From Marininema mesophilum (GTDB taxonomy: Bacteria > Bacillota > Bacilli > Thermoactinomycetales > DSM-45169): 64,000 nucleotides of DNA. The notes below the pieces were generated by a model. It was not told the DNA's origin. It worked only from the letters and a program-made list of their open reading frames with translations, and did no database searches. Below are positions 31,773 to 40,757 of the stretch, one piece after another (position 1 is the first letter of the stretch; every line of letters starts with the position of its first letter). The translations under genes and the position numbers were made by a program. The stretch spans positions 310,001 to 374,000 of the forward strand of contig NZ_FNNQ01000001.1 of the NCBI RefSeq assembly GCF_900106775.1, read 5' to 3'.

Positions 31773-32668
31773 CGGCTCTCTCCCCCATCTGCATCCTGAA
31801 ACCGCTGGGTAAAGACTTCTTCATAACCAGGTTCCACTTCTTCTAATGAGAGCCCCTTATCTGAGGGTAATATCGCCTTGATTCTCCCCTGTATAGACAT
31901 TCCTTCCCGATGGAGAATATACAGATCCCTCCCCTTTGAAAATACTTCCCCGGTGGTTAACTCTTTACGGATCCGATCCATCCATTTTACACGTTCATGA
32001 CCCGCTTCCCGAATGACCAACAGTCGAAAAGGAAAGTCACGCAAAAGTTGCTGAGGGGACTCCTCCACAAGAATGCGGCCTTGATGCAATAAAATCACAC
32101 GGCCGCAATAGGCAGCCTCATCTAAATATTGCGTAGCCGCAAAAATTTGTGTGCCTCCCTCTGCCACCGATTGTAGCAGTCGCCACATTTCCCTTCGAGA
32201 TACAGGGTCTACACCGTTGGTTGGTTCATCTAACAATAATAGATCCGGCCGATGAAGAACTGCCGCCGCTATCGATAACTTTTGCTTCATTCCTCCAGAG
32301 AGCGCTCCTGCCTCTCGGTGAATAACAGACTCCAATCCCGTCCAGTGAAGCAGTTCTTCGATCCGCTGCGTGCTTTCTCTGAAAGTAAGCCCATTTAAAC
32401 GACCATAAAAGTGGAGATTCTCCTGTACACTCATCTCTCCATAAAGACCAAAAAACTGTGAAACATAACCAAGGGACATCCCGTCTTTGCCATTCACTTC
32501 ACCACTCGAAGGCCTTAGTAGCCCTGCCATCACTTTAAGGAGGGTTGTTTTCCCTGCACCATCTGGGCCTATTAGAGCGGTGATCTTTTTCTCACCCAGG
32601 GTAAATGACACCTGATCCAAAGCTTTCTTTCCTCGATAAGCGTAGGAAACTCCCTTCACGTTCAGCAT
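31769..32668 (-). CDS. ABC transporter ATP-binding protein (CcmA-like, drug exporter)
   Basis: A 299-residue ABC ATPase with Walker A GPDGAGKTT, signature LSGGMKQKLS and Walker B LLLLDEPTNGVDP, plus a 75-residue C-terminal accessory domain. It pairs with the next ATPase gene; in E. coli YbhF the two are fused, here they are separate but translationally coupled. AAAGGAGG precedes the ATG. With the permease it forms an ABC-2 efflux pump. Confidence 0.94.
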   Translation of the reverse strand: MLNVKGVSYAYRGKKALDQVSFTLGEKKITALIGPDGAGKTTLLKVMAGLLRPSSGEVNGKDGMSLGYVSQFFGLYGEMSVQENLHFYGRLNGLTFRESTQRIEELLHWTGLESVIHREAGALSGGMKQKLSIAAAVLHRPDLLLLDEPTNGVDPVSRREMWRLLQSVAEGGTQIFAATQYLDEAAYCGRVILLHQGRILVEESPQQLLRDFPFRLLVIREAGHERVKWMDRIRKELTTGEVFSKGRDLYILHREGMSIQGRIKAILPSDKGLSLEEVEPGYEEVFTQRFQDADGGESR

Positions 32669-32680
32669 GGTGTTCCTCCT

Positions 32681-33964
32681 TTATCCGAGACTCCGTCGGA
32701 ATCGAATGGTCGCTAGTACCAGAAAGAGAACAGCAGCAATGGCTAAAGCAAGAATTCCCCATTCATCGGTTAAGGGGGATACCCCTTTCAAAAAAGAGCC
32801 TCGACTGATGGGAATAAAGTAGGTAAGTGGCATGAGATAGGAGAGCCATCGAATCCCCCAGGGCATCGCCTCCAGAGGAAACACGAAGCCAGAGAGAATA
32901 AATTGAGGAACCAATGTCAAAATGGCTAATTGCATGGCTTGCTGTTGGTTCTGAGAGACCGTAGAGATCAGTAATCCAATCCCTAAGGATGCAAGCAAAA
33001 AGAGACACGAGACGCTTAAGAAAGGCAACAGATCTCCTCGAAAGGGCACATCAAAAAACCAGACCCCTACAGCAAAAACGAGTAAAAAATCAAACACCGC
33101 AATAATGCAGTACGGGATAAGTTTCCCTACCAATAATTCAAAGGAGCTTACAGGAGAGACAATCAATTGTTCCAACGTCCCTCGCTCCTTCTCCCGAACG
33201 ACTCCCATCGCTGTCATCAATGTTGTGATAAAGATGAGAACCAAACCCACTAGTCCTGGGATCATGAAGGAGACACTTTTTAAATCGGGATTGTATAACA
33301 CATCCACATCCGGTTGTATTTGATCCATCTTTGGAAGAGCTTTTTCCATCCGCTTCATTGTGCTTTCCATCTGTTCCTTATTTGCTTTCTCCAATCCCTT
33401 TTGCAGCTGTGCTACTTTTTCCGGGAGGAGACTCTTCATCATCTCCCTCCACTGAGGTGAATCCATCCCCATACCAAAAGAGACACTTTTCATGAGAGTG
33501 GTTTGTAATTCCCTCTGCATTTTCTGCATGCTGTCCTGTTGGACATCGGCAAGCACACCATTTAACTTACGTAAAGCAGATTGTGCTTGAAAAAGTCGAC
33601 TCCCATCCACCTGGATCTGGATTCGCTCCCGCTTATTTTGCGGGAATTGTTTGTAATCTTTAGGAAAATGGATGATCACATCTCTCTTCCCCTGCTCTAA
33701 CGTCCTTTTTGCTTCACTCATCCTAGCTTTCTCAGTAACTTTAAAATCTTCTTCTTCCTTGATTTGATTGATAAAAGATGCGCTATCCGAGTGTTTTGCC
33801 TCATCCACCACAACGACGCGTATCGTCTCCACATCAAAATTAACAGCATAGCCGAAAGCAACCAACCAAAGAACAGGAAGCATCACCATCATAGCTAAGG
33901 TGCGTCGATCCCGACGTAATTGGATAAATTCCTTCCCCACTATGGCTTGGATTCTCCGCCACAT
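32681..33964 (-). CDS. ABC-2 type exporter permease (YhhJ/YbhS-like)
   Basis: A 427-residue membrane protein with one N-terminal helix, a large outer domain (about residues 45-225, including a Met/Lys/Gln-rich coiled segment) and five or six C-terminal helices with FPLEAMPWGIRWLSYLMPLTYF, the ABC-2 family signature. Only one permease gene is present, so it likely acts as a homodimer. Start set at the ATG near GTGAGG; an ATG six codons upstream lacks a ribosome site. It is the first gene of the four-gene TetR-regulated operon. Confidence 0.9.
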   Translation of the reverse strand: MWRRIQAIVGKEFIQLRRDRRTLAMMVMLPVLWLVAFGYAVNFDVETIRVVVVDEAKHSDSASFINQIKEEEDFKVTEKARMSEAKRTLEQGKRDVIIHFPKDYKQFPQNKRERIQIQVDGSRLFQAQSALRKLNGVLADVQQDSMQKMQRELQTTLMKSVSFGMGMDSPQWREMMKSLLPEKVAQLQKGLEKANKEQMESTMKRMEKALPKMDQIQPDVDVLYNPDLKSVSFMIPGLVGLVLIFITTLMTAMGVVREKERGTLEQLIVSPVSSFELLVGKLIPYCIIAVFDFLLVFAVGVWFFDVPFRGDLLPFLSVSCLFLLASLGIGLLISTVSQNQQQAMQLAILTLVPQFILSGFVFPLEAMPWGIRWLSYLMPLTYFIPISRGSFLKGVSPLTDEWGILALAIAAVLFLVLATIRFRRSLG

Positions 33965-33986
33965 TATCCTCACACCCCTCATGAAA

Positions 33987-34000
33987 TGAGTGATTACTCA
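33987..34000. promoter_or_regulatory. Palindromic operator, probably for the TetR regulator
   Basis: TGAGTGATTACTCA: perfect 5-base arms TGAGT/ACTCA around GATT, placed right after the -10 box of the exporter promoter. Position and symmetry fit a TetR-type repressor site. Confidence 0.65.
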
Positions 34001-34003
34001 CTT

Positions 34004-34033
34004 ATTATATGAGGCCGATGACACCATCGTCAA
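34004..34033 (-). promoter_or_regulatory. Promoter of the ABC exporter operon
   Basis: Minus-strand TTGACG (34033-34028) and TATAAT (34009-34004) with an 18-base spacer. The operator at 33987 covers the start point. Confidence 0.75.
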
Positions 34034-34170
34034 CTTAATGTTTTCCATCCACTTCCATTCGCTTTTTATCCGCACATTCACTATCTTCACGAGATTGGAT
34101 TCCTGTCTAGGACGACTTCTGCTCACCTTCATACTATAAACCTGAGCAGCGAAGAAGGAGGGATCGGGCA

Positions 34171-34263
34171 ATGAGCTATGGTTATGGGTATGGCGGATTC
34201 GGCCTCAGACGTCTGTTGATATTCCTCTTAGTCGTCGCAACCATATTCGCACTAATCTGCTAA
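34171..34263 (+). CDS. YjcZ-like sporulation microprotein
   Basis: A 30-residue peptide starting MSYGYGYGGFGLRR and ending in a hydrophobic helix (LLIFLLVVATIFALI) and a final Cys. The Gly/Tyr-rich start followed by one membrane helix is the pattern of YjcZ/YhzJ-type small spore-former proteins. The ribosome site AAGGAGGGATC and the terminator straight after it support a real gene. It is too short for ordinary ORF finders. Confidence 0.8.
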   Translation: MSYGYGYGGFGLRRLLIFLLVVATIFALIC

Positions 34264-34280
34264 ACGACGCCCGATATTGC

Positions 34281-34313
34281 AAAAAGAGGTTCCCCTTGAG
34301 GGAAACCTCTTTT
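34281..34313 (+). terminator. Terminator of the YjcZ-like gene
   Basis: AAAGAGGTT and AACCTCTTT with a small internal loop and a T run; may also serve the convergent bceB gene. Confidence 0.8.
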
Positions 34314-34339
34314 GTTTATCTGGGAATACCCCAGACACT

Positions 34340-36289
34340 TTAGACCATGACTCGATTAAGCTGAGCTAGATAACGAGACCTCACAATGAGGAAGTAAACC
34401 ACTTGTACGGTAAAGAAACTACCAATTCCCATCAAGGCTGGGATCAATGGCTCTCCTAGATAAAACTGCTCCTTCAACAAGAACAAACCGATTAGTGTTT
34501 CCATTCCTGCTACAACAAGGGGAATAAAGAATAGAGCCGCAATTTGAATTGTCGCAGATCGCTTCATCTCTTTAGAACTTAATCCCATTCTAGAAAGGCT
34601 ATGGACAAGATGACGGTCTTGGTCTAATTCCGTATACAGCTTAAAGTATAAGAAACTAGCTGAAGAAAGTGAGAAGATCGCCGCAATAAATATACCAATA
34701 AAGCTCAGAATACTCATTGATTGCTTTAGCAATACATAGTCAACTGCACGAGATTGAAAAATATCTATACTATTCTGTGTTGCATTTTCCCTAGACCAGT
34801 TTACTAATTTTTTACCGATCTTTGTTTCTACGGAATTCGAATCAGGCAATTGATCATTGAGCCATTCTGGAATGTAATAAGAGATATCAATTTCTTCGCT
34901 TGCTGAAGGCATGACCTTTTTCAATTTTGCATAGGATATGTCAGAGATCACGGCAATATGACTGTAAGCAAACGAATTATCCAACGTTTTTTCAAATTGT
35001 TTTGTTATAGTAAACTCAGCTTTACCCTTTGCCATCGTAAGCTTTTGTAGTTTTTTTGATTCTTCCTTAGTACCAGATAAATTGTTCATGATCATTGTTT
35101 CTTTCGATGTTAGTGAGGGCACTTTGGGTAGATCATATATATCTGCTAAGCGATTATAATCAGATTCTTTCATGACTCCTGTATTTTCTTTGAATTCTTT
35201 TGCACCTGGTTCTAGCATGGATTTCCTTATTTTTTTATACTTGATACCCGCTTGCTTCAATTCTTTGTCTATTTTCGCAGTATCTTTTTTTATTTTTTTG
35301 AAGTCGAATTTCCACTTACCCATTTGACGTGTATTGTACTTATAGGCAAATTTATTCGACTTAAATTGTTGCTCATTTTGCGCATTTAAGGTAAGAATCA
35401 TTCCTATAGCCGAACACGACATGGCGATGACCATGGTGATCATAAAAAACATCCGCGCGTTATCTTTTACTTTATACGCCATATCAGAAACCCAAAGGAG
35501 ATTGGTTCCTCGCCAAAAGAAGCGCCGATTTTTCTTTAATAAACGAATGATAAACATACTGATTTGTGTAAAGAAAAAATAAGTAGCAACCGTCCCTAAC
35601 AGCAAAATGAGATTGAAATTCATACTTTTGTCCATGATATTTTGCTTCATCAGGAAACCCGCTCCGACAAAACAAGCCACAGATAAGAGAGAGAGCCAGA
35701 TGGAAACTTTGGGTTCTGGTTTCGGCTTACTCGATCCTTGTAATAACTCAAGGACTCGGTTTTGACGAACGAGAAATAAATTCACCAAAGAAATCACGAA
35801 AAATAGTACGAAAAAACAAATCGTAGTCAGTGCCATCGCTTTCCATGGTAAATAAAAGGGAAGTTCCTTCATCTCCGCCACCCGAGCCCCAATTAGCAGG
35901 AATAATTTAGACAGAATCATTCCACTAGCGAGCCCCGTAAGGATGGAAGCTGAACCAATAATCATGTTTTCCAAAAAGATCAGGCGATTTAGCTGTTTCC
36001 CTTCTGAACCTAAGATGGATAAAATGCCAAACTCTTTTTTCCGCACTTTGAGGAAAGCACTAATGGAATAGAGCACAAACAGAAAGGAAAACGCAAAGAT
36101 CACATACTCAGCAGCTTTCATTCCTTGCTTCGTTGTAGCTCCGATGTCATTATGGACCAAATTAGGGTGAAAAATAAAAACGGCATAGGTAAAAAAAATC
36201 ATGACCGCAAAGGCACTACTAAGGAAATATGCGGAGTAAGCCCGTGCATTTCGTCTGACATTATTAAACGCGAACTGACGAAAGTTCAT
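34340..36289 (-). CDS. BceB-type ABC transporter permease
   Basis: A 649-residue FtsX/MacB-like permease with ten predicted helices and a large outer domain between helices 7 and 8 (about residues 310-505), the layout of BceB transporters that detect and remove cell-wall-active peptides. The N-terminal NNVRRNARAYSAYFLSSAF is typical of the family. The ATG follows AGGAGGGA by six bases. It overlaps bceA and would form a sensing complex with the kinase BceS. The peptide recognised cannot be predicted. Confidence 0.92.
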   Translation of the reverse strand: MNFRQFAFNNVRRNARAYSAYFLSSAFAVMIFFTYAVFIFHPNLVHNDIGATTKQGMKAAEYVIFAFSFLFVLYSISAFLKVRKKEFGILSILGSEGKQLNRLIFLENMIIGSASILTGLASGMILSKLFLLIGARVAEMKELPFYLPWKAMALTTICFFVLFFVISLVNLFLVRQNRVLELLQGSSKPKPEPKVSIWLSLLSVACFVGAGFLMKQNIMDKSMNFNLILLLGTVATYFFFTQISMFIIRLLKKNRRFFWRGTNLLWVSDMAYKVKDNARMFFMITMVIAMSCSAIGMILTLNAQNEQQFKSNKFAYKYNTRQMGKWKFDFKKIKKDTAKIDKELKQAGIKYKKIRKSMLEPGAKEFKENTGVMKESDYNRLADIYDLPKVPSLTSKETMIMNNLSGTKEESKKLQKLTMAKGKAEFTITKQFEKTLDNSFAYSHIAVISDISYAKLKKVMPSASEEIDISYYIPEWLNDQLPDSNSVETKIGKKLVNWSRENATQNSIDIFQSRAVDYVLLKQSMSILSFIGIFIAAIFSLSSASFLYFKLYTELDQDRHLVHSLSRMGLSSKEMKRSATIQIAALFFIPLVVAGMETLIGLFLLKEQFYLGEPLIPALMGIGSFFTVQVVYFLIVRSRYLAQLNRVMV

Positions 36290-37034
36290 GATCATTCCCT
36301 CCTAAAAAAGAAAGCATATCGATAATCTCCTGAAAAAATGCTTGCCGATTGGATCCACGATAAATTTCGCTGTGTAACTGACCATCCTTAATAAAGACCA
36401 CTCGGTGACAATAACTAGCGGCTTGTGCATCATGCGTCACCAGCAGTGTGGTGGTTCCTTCCGTTTCGTTAATCATTTCGATCATTTCCATAACGGTACG
36501 AGACGATTTAGAATCCAAAGCCCCAGTCGGTTCATCGGCTAATAAAAGAGACGGCGAGTGAATCACAGCACGAGCAATGGCCGCCCGTTGTTGTTGTCCT
36601 CCCGAGACTTCATAGGTTCGTTTCTTTAGAATCTCGACGATTCCTAATTTCTCAGCTACGGCGTTTAATTTCCGATCCATTTCTTTGACACTTTTCTTGT
36701 CTAAGGTAAGAGGTAAGACAATATTTTCGGCAATCGTTAGCGTATCAAGTAAGTTGAAATCTTGAAAGACAAAGCCGAGATGCCTTCGTCTAAACCGAGC
36801 CAAGTTATTTTTCTTAAGGGTATGAGGATTTTTACCATTAATAATGACTTCTCCGGAAGTCGGGGTATCCACGGTGGCTACCATATTGAGAAGGGTCGTT
36901 TTTCCGCTACCCGAGGGACCCATAATCCCGACAAACTCCCCTTGTTCCACACTTAACTGAATATCGGTTAAGGCACGCGTCGATACTTTACCTGCATATA
37001 ATTTACTTAATCCTTGAACTTGTAGCATTTCCAT
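36264..37034 (-). CDS. BceA-type ABC transporter ATP-binding protein
   Basis: A 256-residue ATPase of the MacB/LolD/BceA group: Walker A GPSGSGKTT near 42-50, Q-loop VFQDFNLLDTL, signature VSGGQQQRAAIARA and Walker B LLLADEPTGALD. It powers the BceB permease. Start at ATG, eight bases after AAGGGAG. It is the first gene of the transporter operon and has a BceR-type box upstream. Confidence 0.95.
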   Translation of the reverse strand: MEMLQVQGLSKLYAGKVSTRALTDIQLSVEQGEFVGIMGPSGSGKTTLLNMVATVDTPTSGEVIINGKNPHTLKKNNLARFRRRHLGFVFQDFNLLDTLTIAENIVLPLTLDKKSVKEMDRKLNAVAEKLGIVEILKKRTYEVSGGQQQRAAIARAVIHSPSLLLADEPTGALDSKSSRTVMEMIEMINETEGTTTLLVTHDAQAASYCHRVVFIKDGQLHSEIYRGSNRQAFFQEIIDMLSFLGGNDHELSSVRV

Positions 37035-37137
37035 TATTACGTCTCCCTTCATTCATGTAAGTTTTATCAAGCCTATCACTTTGATTCATACTTTACTGGA
37101 CGAATCGACTCCCTGCTATGGATTTACCTTACATCAA

Positions 37138-37155
37138 CCTTACATCTTTGTAAGG
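37138..37155. promoter_or_regulatory. BceR-type response regulator box upstream of bceAB
   Basis: CCTTACATCTTTGTAAGG is an inverted repeat with TTACA-N4-TGTAA on the minus strand, matching the TnACA-N4-TGTAA binding motif of BceR-like regulators. It lies 104 bases before the bceA start. A half-site-like AGGTTGATGTAAGG follows just downstream. Confidence 0.75.
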
Positions 37156-37182
37156 TGGCAATTCGACACAGCTGTACCTGCT

Positions 37183-37219
37183 AAAAAAGCCATTCCTATA
37201 ATATAAAGGAATGGCTTTT
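37183..37219 (-). terminator. Terminator of the bceRS operon
   Basis: AAAAGCCATTCCT and AGGAATGGCTTTTTT pair around an AT-rich loop directly after the kinase gene. Confidence 0.85.
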
Positions 37220-37235
37220 CATGTATATACAAAAA

Positions 37236-38240
37236 CTATTGACCTGGAGGAATCTGACTCATAAAGGGTTGAAAAACCAAGCGCACTGAAGTGCCTACAC
37301 CTACTTCTGATTCCAATTCAACGCGATGATGCAGACGATTGCTTATTTCGCGCACAAGATAAAGTCCCATCCCTGTCGACTCTGAATATTCTCTCCCATG
37401 TTTTCCAGTGAAATAGGGTTCAAAGACTCGCCGGATATCTTGTTTGGGAATTCCAATCCCATAATCTTTGACTTCTAAGACGGCCTGATCATGCAACACA
37501 GAGCAGGAAATGATCACCTTTTGGCTTTCACCAACCGAATAACGAACAGCATTGGTGATCAGTTGATCGATCATAAAAGAGAGCCATTTTTCATCAGAAT
37601 ACACGTGTATCTGTTCATCCACCTGAATTTCCGGATAAACTTGATTATAGATAAATAGACGCTTATTGTTGGAAACTACTTTTTTAACAACCTGGTGAAT
37701 GGAGATTAACTCCACATGGAAGTCGTATTCAAATTGGTCAAGGCGCGAAATATATAATACCATTTCCAACCCTTTACGAAGGCGATCAATCTCTTCTTGA
37801 ATGCTGTGAAAGATAGGATCATCTTCTTCTTGAATAGTGAGCTGGATCACGGATATGGATGTCTTCATCTGATGCACCCATTGATTAATAAAGATTACAT
37901 GATCTTCTAGCCTATGTTGAAAGTGATGGAGTTGGTTTTGATAATGTTGAAACTGAGTCTGTAATAATTGATCCAAAGCATCTGCTAGAGGTGCATAACC
38001 TACTTTTTGAATTGATTCATCTAGTGTTTCCAGAGGTTGAGATAAGCGTTGGTAAAAAGACCGTAGTCTGATATAGCGATAACATAGATAAGCTAGTAAT
38101 AATGTACTGCTTAACAAGATAGCATAAAGTCCGAGGGATGTAGTCCCATACCCACCAAGCCAATACAGTAAGGGTACAAGTATCATCTGGATCAGATAGA
38201 CGATGATGTAAACCATATGATCACGCAAAAAAAGTCTCAT
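37236..38240 (-). CDS. BceS-type intramembrane-sensing histidine kinase
   Basis: A 334-residue kinase with two N-terminal membrane helices joined by only a few residues, so no outer sensor domain, the hallmark of kinases that sense through a BceAB transporter. The phospho-accepting His is in FINQWVHQMKTSISV near residue 120; the N box (ITNAVRYS) and G boxes (VKDYGIGIP, STGMGLYLV) are intact. The ATG overlaps the regulator stop codon (ATGA), so the two are coupled. Confidence 0.94.
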   Translation of the reverse strand: MRLFLRDHMVYIIVYLIQMILVPLLYWLGGYGTTSLGLYAILLSSTLLLAYLCYRYIRLRSFYQRLSQPLETLDESIQKVGYAPLADALDQLLQTQFQHYQNQLHHFQHRLEDHVIFINQWVHQMKTSISVIQLTIQEEDDPIFHSIQEEIDRLRKGLEMVLYISRLDQFEYDFHVELISIHQVVKKVVSNNKRLFIYNQVYPEIQVDEQIHVYSDEKWLSFMIDQLITNAVRYSVGESQKVIISCSVLHDQAVLEVKDYGIGIPKQDIRRVFEPYFTGKHGREYSESTGMGLYLVREISNRLHHRVELESEVGVGTSVRLVFQPFMSQIPPGQ

Positions 38241-38938
38241 CTGGATTTTCTCCAAGTGACCTTTAGCATATAACCAGCACCTCTTACAGTTTCAATGCAA
38301 TCACCAATTCCTAGATCCCGTAGTTTTTTGCGTAACCGTGTCACATTGACATTGAGCGTGTTGTCATCAATAAAATGTTGATCATCCCATAATTTCTCGA
38401 GCAGTCGATCTCTACTGACCACGCGCATTTGACGTTCCATCAATGCTTCAAGTAAGATCACTTCTTTGTGACTTAATTCAATTTCTTTTCCTTCTAATGA
38501 AGCTTCCATTCGCTCTGGATATAAGGTTAGACCAGAGGCCTCTACTTTACGCTCTCCTTCGGTTGAAGCATAGGAACCATAAGCTCTACGTAGATGACTT
38601 CTTATTTTAGCCATGACGATTTCATAATGAAAGGGTTTCGGAATGTAATCATCAGCACCATTTTCTAGAGCCATCACTTGTTCCATTTTACCTTCACGCG
38701 CAGAAATAAATAAAATGGGGCAGGTTGAAACAGACCGAATTTGTCTGCACCAGTAATATCCATCAAATTTAGGTAGATTGACATCTAATAAGACAAGGTC
38801 GGGTTGATTCTCTTGAAATTGTTGATACACTTTTTCAAAGTCTGTCGTGTCTATAGCTTGATATCCATACTTCTCAATATGAGATTGAAGGAGCTGATTG
38901 ATCTTAGGGTCGTCTTCTACAATCATAATTGTAAACAT
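38237..38938 (-). CDS. BceR-type OmpR-family response regulator
   Basis: A 233-residue regulator: receiver domain with acidic pocket (VEDDP), phospho-accepting Asp in LVLLDVNLP near residue 54 and Lys in YIPKPFH near 103, then a winged-helix DNA-binding domain (NTLNVNVTRLRKKLR, VRGAGYML). It should bind the box at 37138 and activate bceAB when BceB engages a peptide. It precedes and overlaps the kinase gene. Confidence 0.95.
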   Translation of the reverse strand: MFTIMIVEDDPKINQLLQSHIEKYGYQAIDTTDFEKVYQQFQENQPDLVLLDVNLPKFDGYYWCRQIRSVSTCPILFISAREGKMEQVMALENGADDYIPKPFHYEIVMAKIRSHLRRAYGSYASTEGERKVEASGLTLYPERMEASLEGKEIELSHKEVILLEALMERQMRVVSRDRLLEKLWDDQHFIDDNTLNVNVTRLRKKLRDLGIGDCIETVRGAGYMLKVTWRKSR

Positions 38939-39084
38939 ATTAATCCTCTTTCATTTGAAAAAAATATAGCTCTTTGCAAAAAGAATCCTTCATAATGAAA
39001 ATTCCAACAAAACCCTCTCTCATTCTCTTCAGATACCCCATACGGTTTCCTATAATCAGGAATTTATGTGTTTTCGTAATAGAA

Positions 39085-40269
39085 CTAACGGACACTTGAT
39101 CTCTCTAGCGAACTTTCGGATTTCCGATCCAATCTTTGGACCCAGAGGACCATCCCAACTCCACACAATGTAGAAATTCCAAAAAAGAGATAGGTAGAGT
39201 AAATACCAAAGTGATCAAAGATTACTCCCCCTAGCAGGCTAAAAAACCAATTTCCAAGTCCTGTTCCCGCTGCTGTATAAAGAGCAATCGCTGTTGTTTT
39301 TACTTCTTTCGGTGCGATATCCTGTACATATTGAAGGGCGGCGGGAATAAATAACCCGACAGAAAGACCCTGGCTCACCGTTGTAATATAGACCCACGCA
39401 ACTGAGGGTTCGTATCCATAAAAAAGCCACCGGGCAGCAGAGACTAAGGAAGCAAATATCACGACTGATAATAACCCTCTGCGGCTTATCCACTTACTGG
39501 CGAAACGCATCACAGGTGCTTCTGAACCTGCAGCAAGTAAAAATCCGATCCCTACCCCTGCTAAAGTACCTCCTAGATCTTGAATCAGCAAACCAAAGTA
39601 GACATTATTGGCCTGGATTGGCCCAAAAACGAAAAAGGTCCCCATTAAAAACAAAGGAAACTGGGGTAGTTTCATCAAACGGCTTAGTCCAGTGCGCAAG
39701 TCTATATCAAAGGAAACTCGTTCCCGAGGTAATAAAGACGCTGTCACAGCACTTAGAGTCATCGCCCCAGCAAAACCGATAAAAATCACCATCAACCCGG
39801 AATTCTCTGCCCACTCTCCAATAAAATACGCTGCACTAGCAAAGCCGACTGCTCCCCACAGTCGAAGCTTCCCATAATCCCCTCCCTCACGTTGAACATA
39901 GCTCATCGCGAGGCTATCGGAAATAGGGACAAGGGCCGCTTGGAAAACTGCCAATATCGCAGCAATACCCAACATCCAACCATAATCGTTATTTATCAGA
40001 TAGCCTAAACCGGAGAGACCCGTAAAAAAGGTTGTCCCCATCAGTACCTGCTTAGATCGTTGTGTAGTATCACATAACAGCCCCCATAACGGCTGGGCGA
40101 AGACCATTATAATCGGTCCTAAGGAAAGAATGGCTCCGATTTGTGTACCATTAAGGCCGGCGTCTTTAAGAAAATATGTGCTTAACAGTGGGAAAAATCC
40201 ACCCATACCAAATAAGATAAAATAGAAATGTGCGCTAAAGGTGAACCGTGTTAATCGACTTGACGTCAT
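39085..40269 (-). CDS. Major facilitator superfamily transporter (MFS_1-like/HcaT-type)
   Basis: A 394-residue protein with about 12 helices and the MFS_1_like N-terminal pattern (FYFILFGMGGFFPLLSTYFLKDAGLNGTQIG), then PLWGLLCDTTQRSK in the loop after helix 2. E. coli HcaT and LacY-like proteins belong to the same group; the substrate is not predictable. Start at ATG six bases after GAGGGAG. Monocistronic. Confidence 0.88.
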   Translation of the reverse strand: MTSSRLTRFTFSAHFYFILFGMGGFFPLLSTYFLKDAGLNGTQIGAILSLGPIIMVFAQPLWGLLCDTTQRSKQVLMGTTFFTGLSGLGYLINNDYGWMLGIAAILAVFQAALVPISDSLAMSYVQREGGDYGKLRLWGAVGFASAAYFIGEWAENSGLMVIFIGFAGAMTLSAVTASLLPRERVSFDIDLRTGLSRLMKLPQFPLFLMGTFFVFGPIQANNVYFGLLIQDLGGTLAGVGIGFLLAAGSEAPVMRFASKWISRRGLLSVVIFASLVSAARWLFYGYEPSVAWVYITTVSQGLSVGLFIPAALQYVQDIAPKEVKTTAIALYTAAGTGLGNWFFSLLGGVIFDHFGIYSTYLFFGISTLCGVGMVLWVQRLDRKSESSLERSSVR

Positions 40270-40343
40270 TTGCTTCTCCCTCTCCATCTAACCCCTCTCT
40301 AGAGGCAAATCATTAAAAATCCAGGCTTACCAAGGTTTCTTCG

Positions 40344-40757
40344 TTAAGCGGTGTATTCCGCCACTACCTTTGTTCCTAATCCCCCACGAGGGTTCCAAAG
40401 CGCTTTCACTTTCATCCGCTTCGGCTTGATCGCAGCCACTACTTCTTCTAAAATACGCCGTGTGGCATGCTCTTGATAGATACCTACGTTACGGTAGGAT
40501 GTTAAATAATATTTTAATGATTTCATTTCAATCAAATTTTGATTGGGTACAAAGCTGATTGTGATATCCGCAAAGTCCGGAAGGCCCGACCAAGGGCAGA
40601 CCGAAGTGAATTCATTTGTCGGGATCTCAATCTCTACATCTTTTCCTGGATACTCATATGGAATAGTCTCCAGGATATCCGTCATAATCGCCGATTCATC
40701 TTGAATATCAAATCGGATATTTTGATATTTACTATGATCTACTTCCACTTTCCCCAC
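40344..40757 (-). CDS. queF: QueF-family 7-cyano-7-deazaguanine (preQ0) reductase
   Basis: A 137-residue T-fold enzyme. The catalytic Cys is in FTSVCPWSGLPDFADI, and the NADPH-binding motif appears as EMKSLKYY. The protein is shorter than B. subtilis QueF (165 residues), lacking about 30 C-terminal residues, and the HGDFHED segment of that enzyme is VGIYQEH here, so its activity needs care. QueF reduces preQ0 to preQ1 for queuosine in tRNA. No queCDE genes and no preQ1 riboswitch are seen nearby. GTG start after AAGGGGG. Confidence 0.8.
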   Translation of the reverse strand: MGKVEVDHSKYQNIRFDIQDESAIMTDILETIPYEYPGKDVEIEIPTNEFTSVCPWSGLPDFADITISFVPNQNLIEMKSLKYYLTSYRNVGIYQEHATRRILEEVVAAIKPKRMKVKALWNPRGGLGTKVVAEYTA

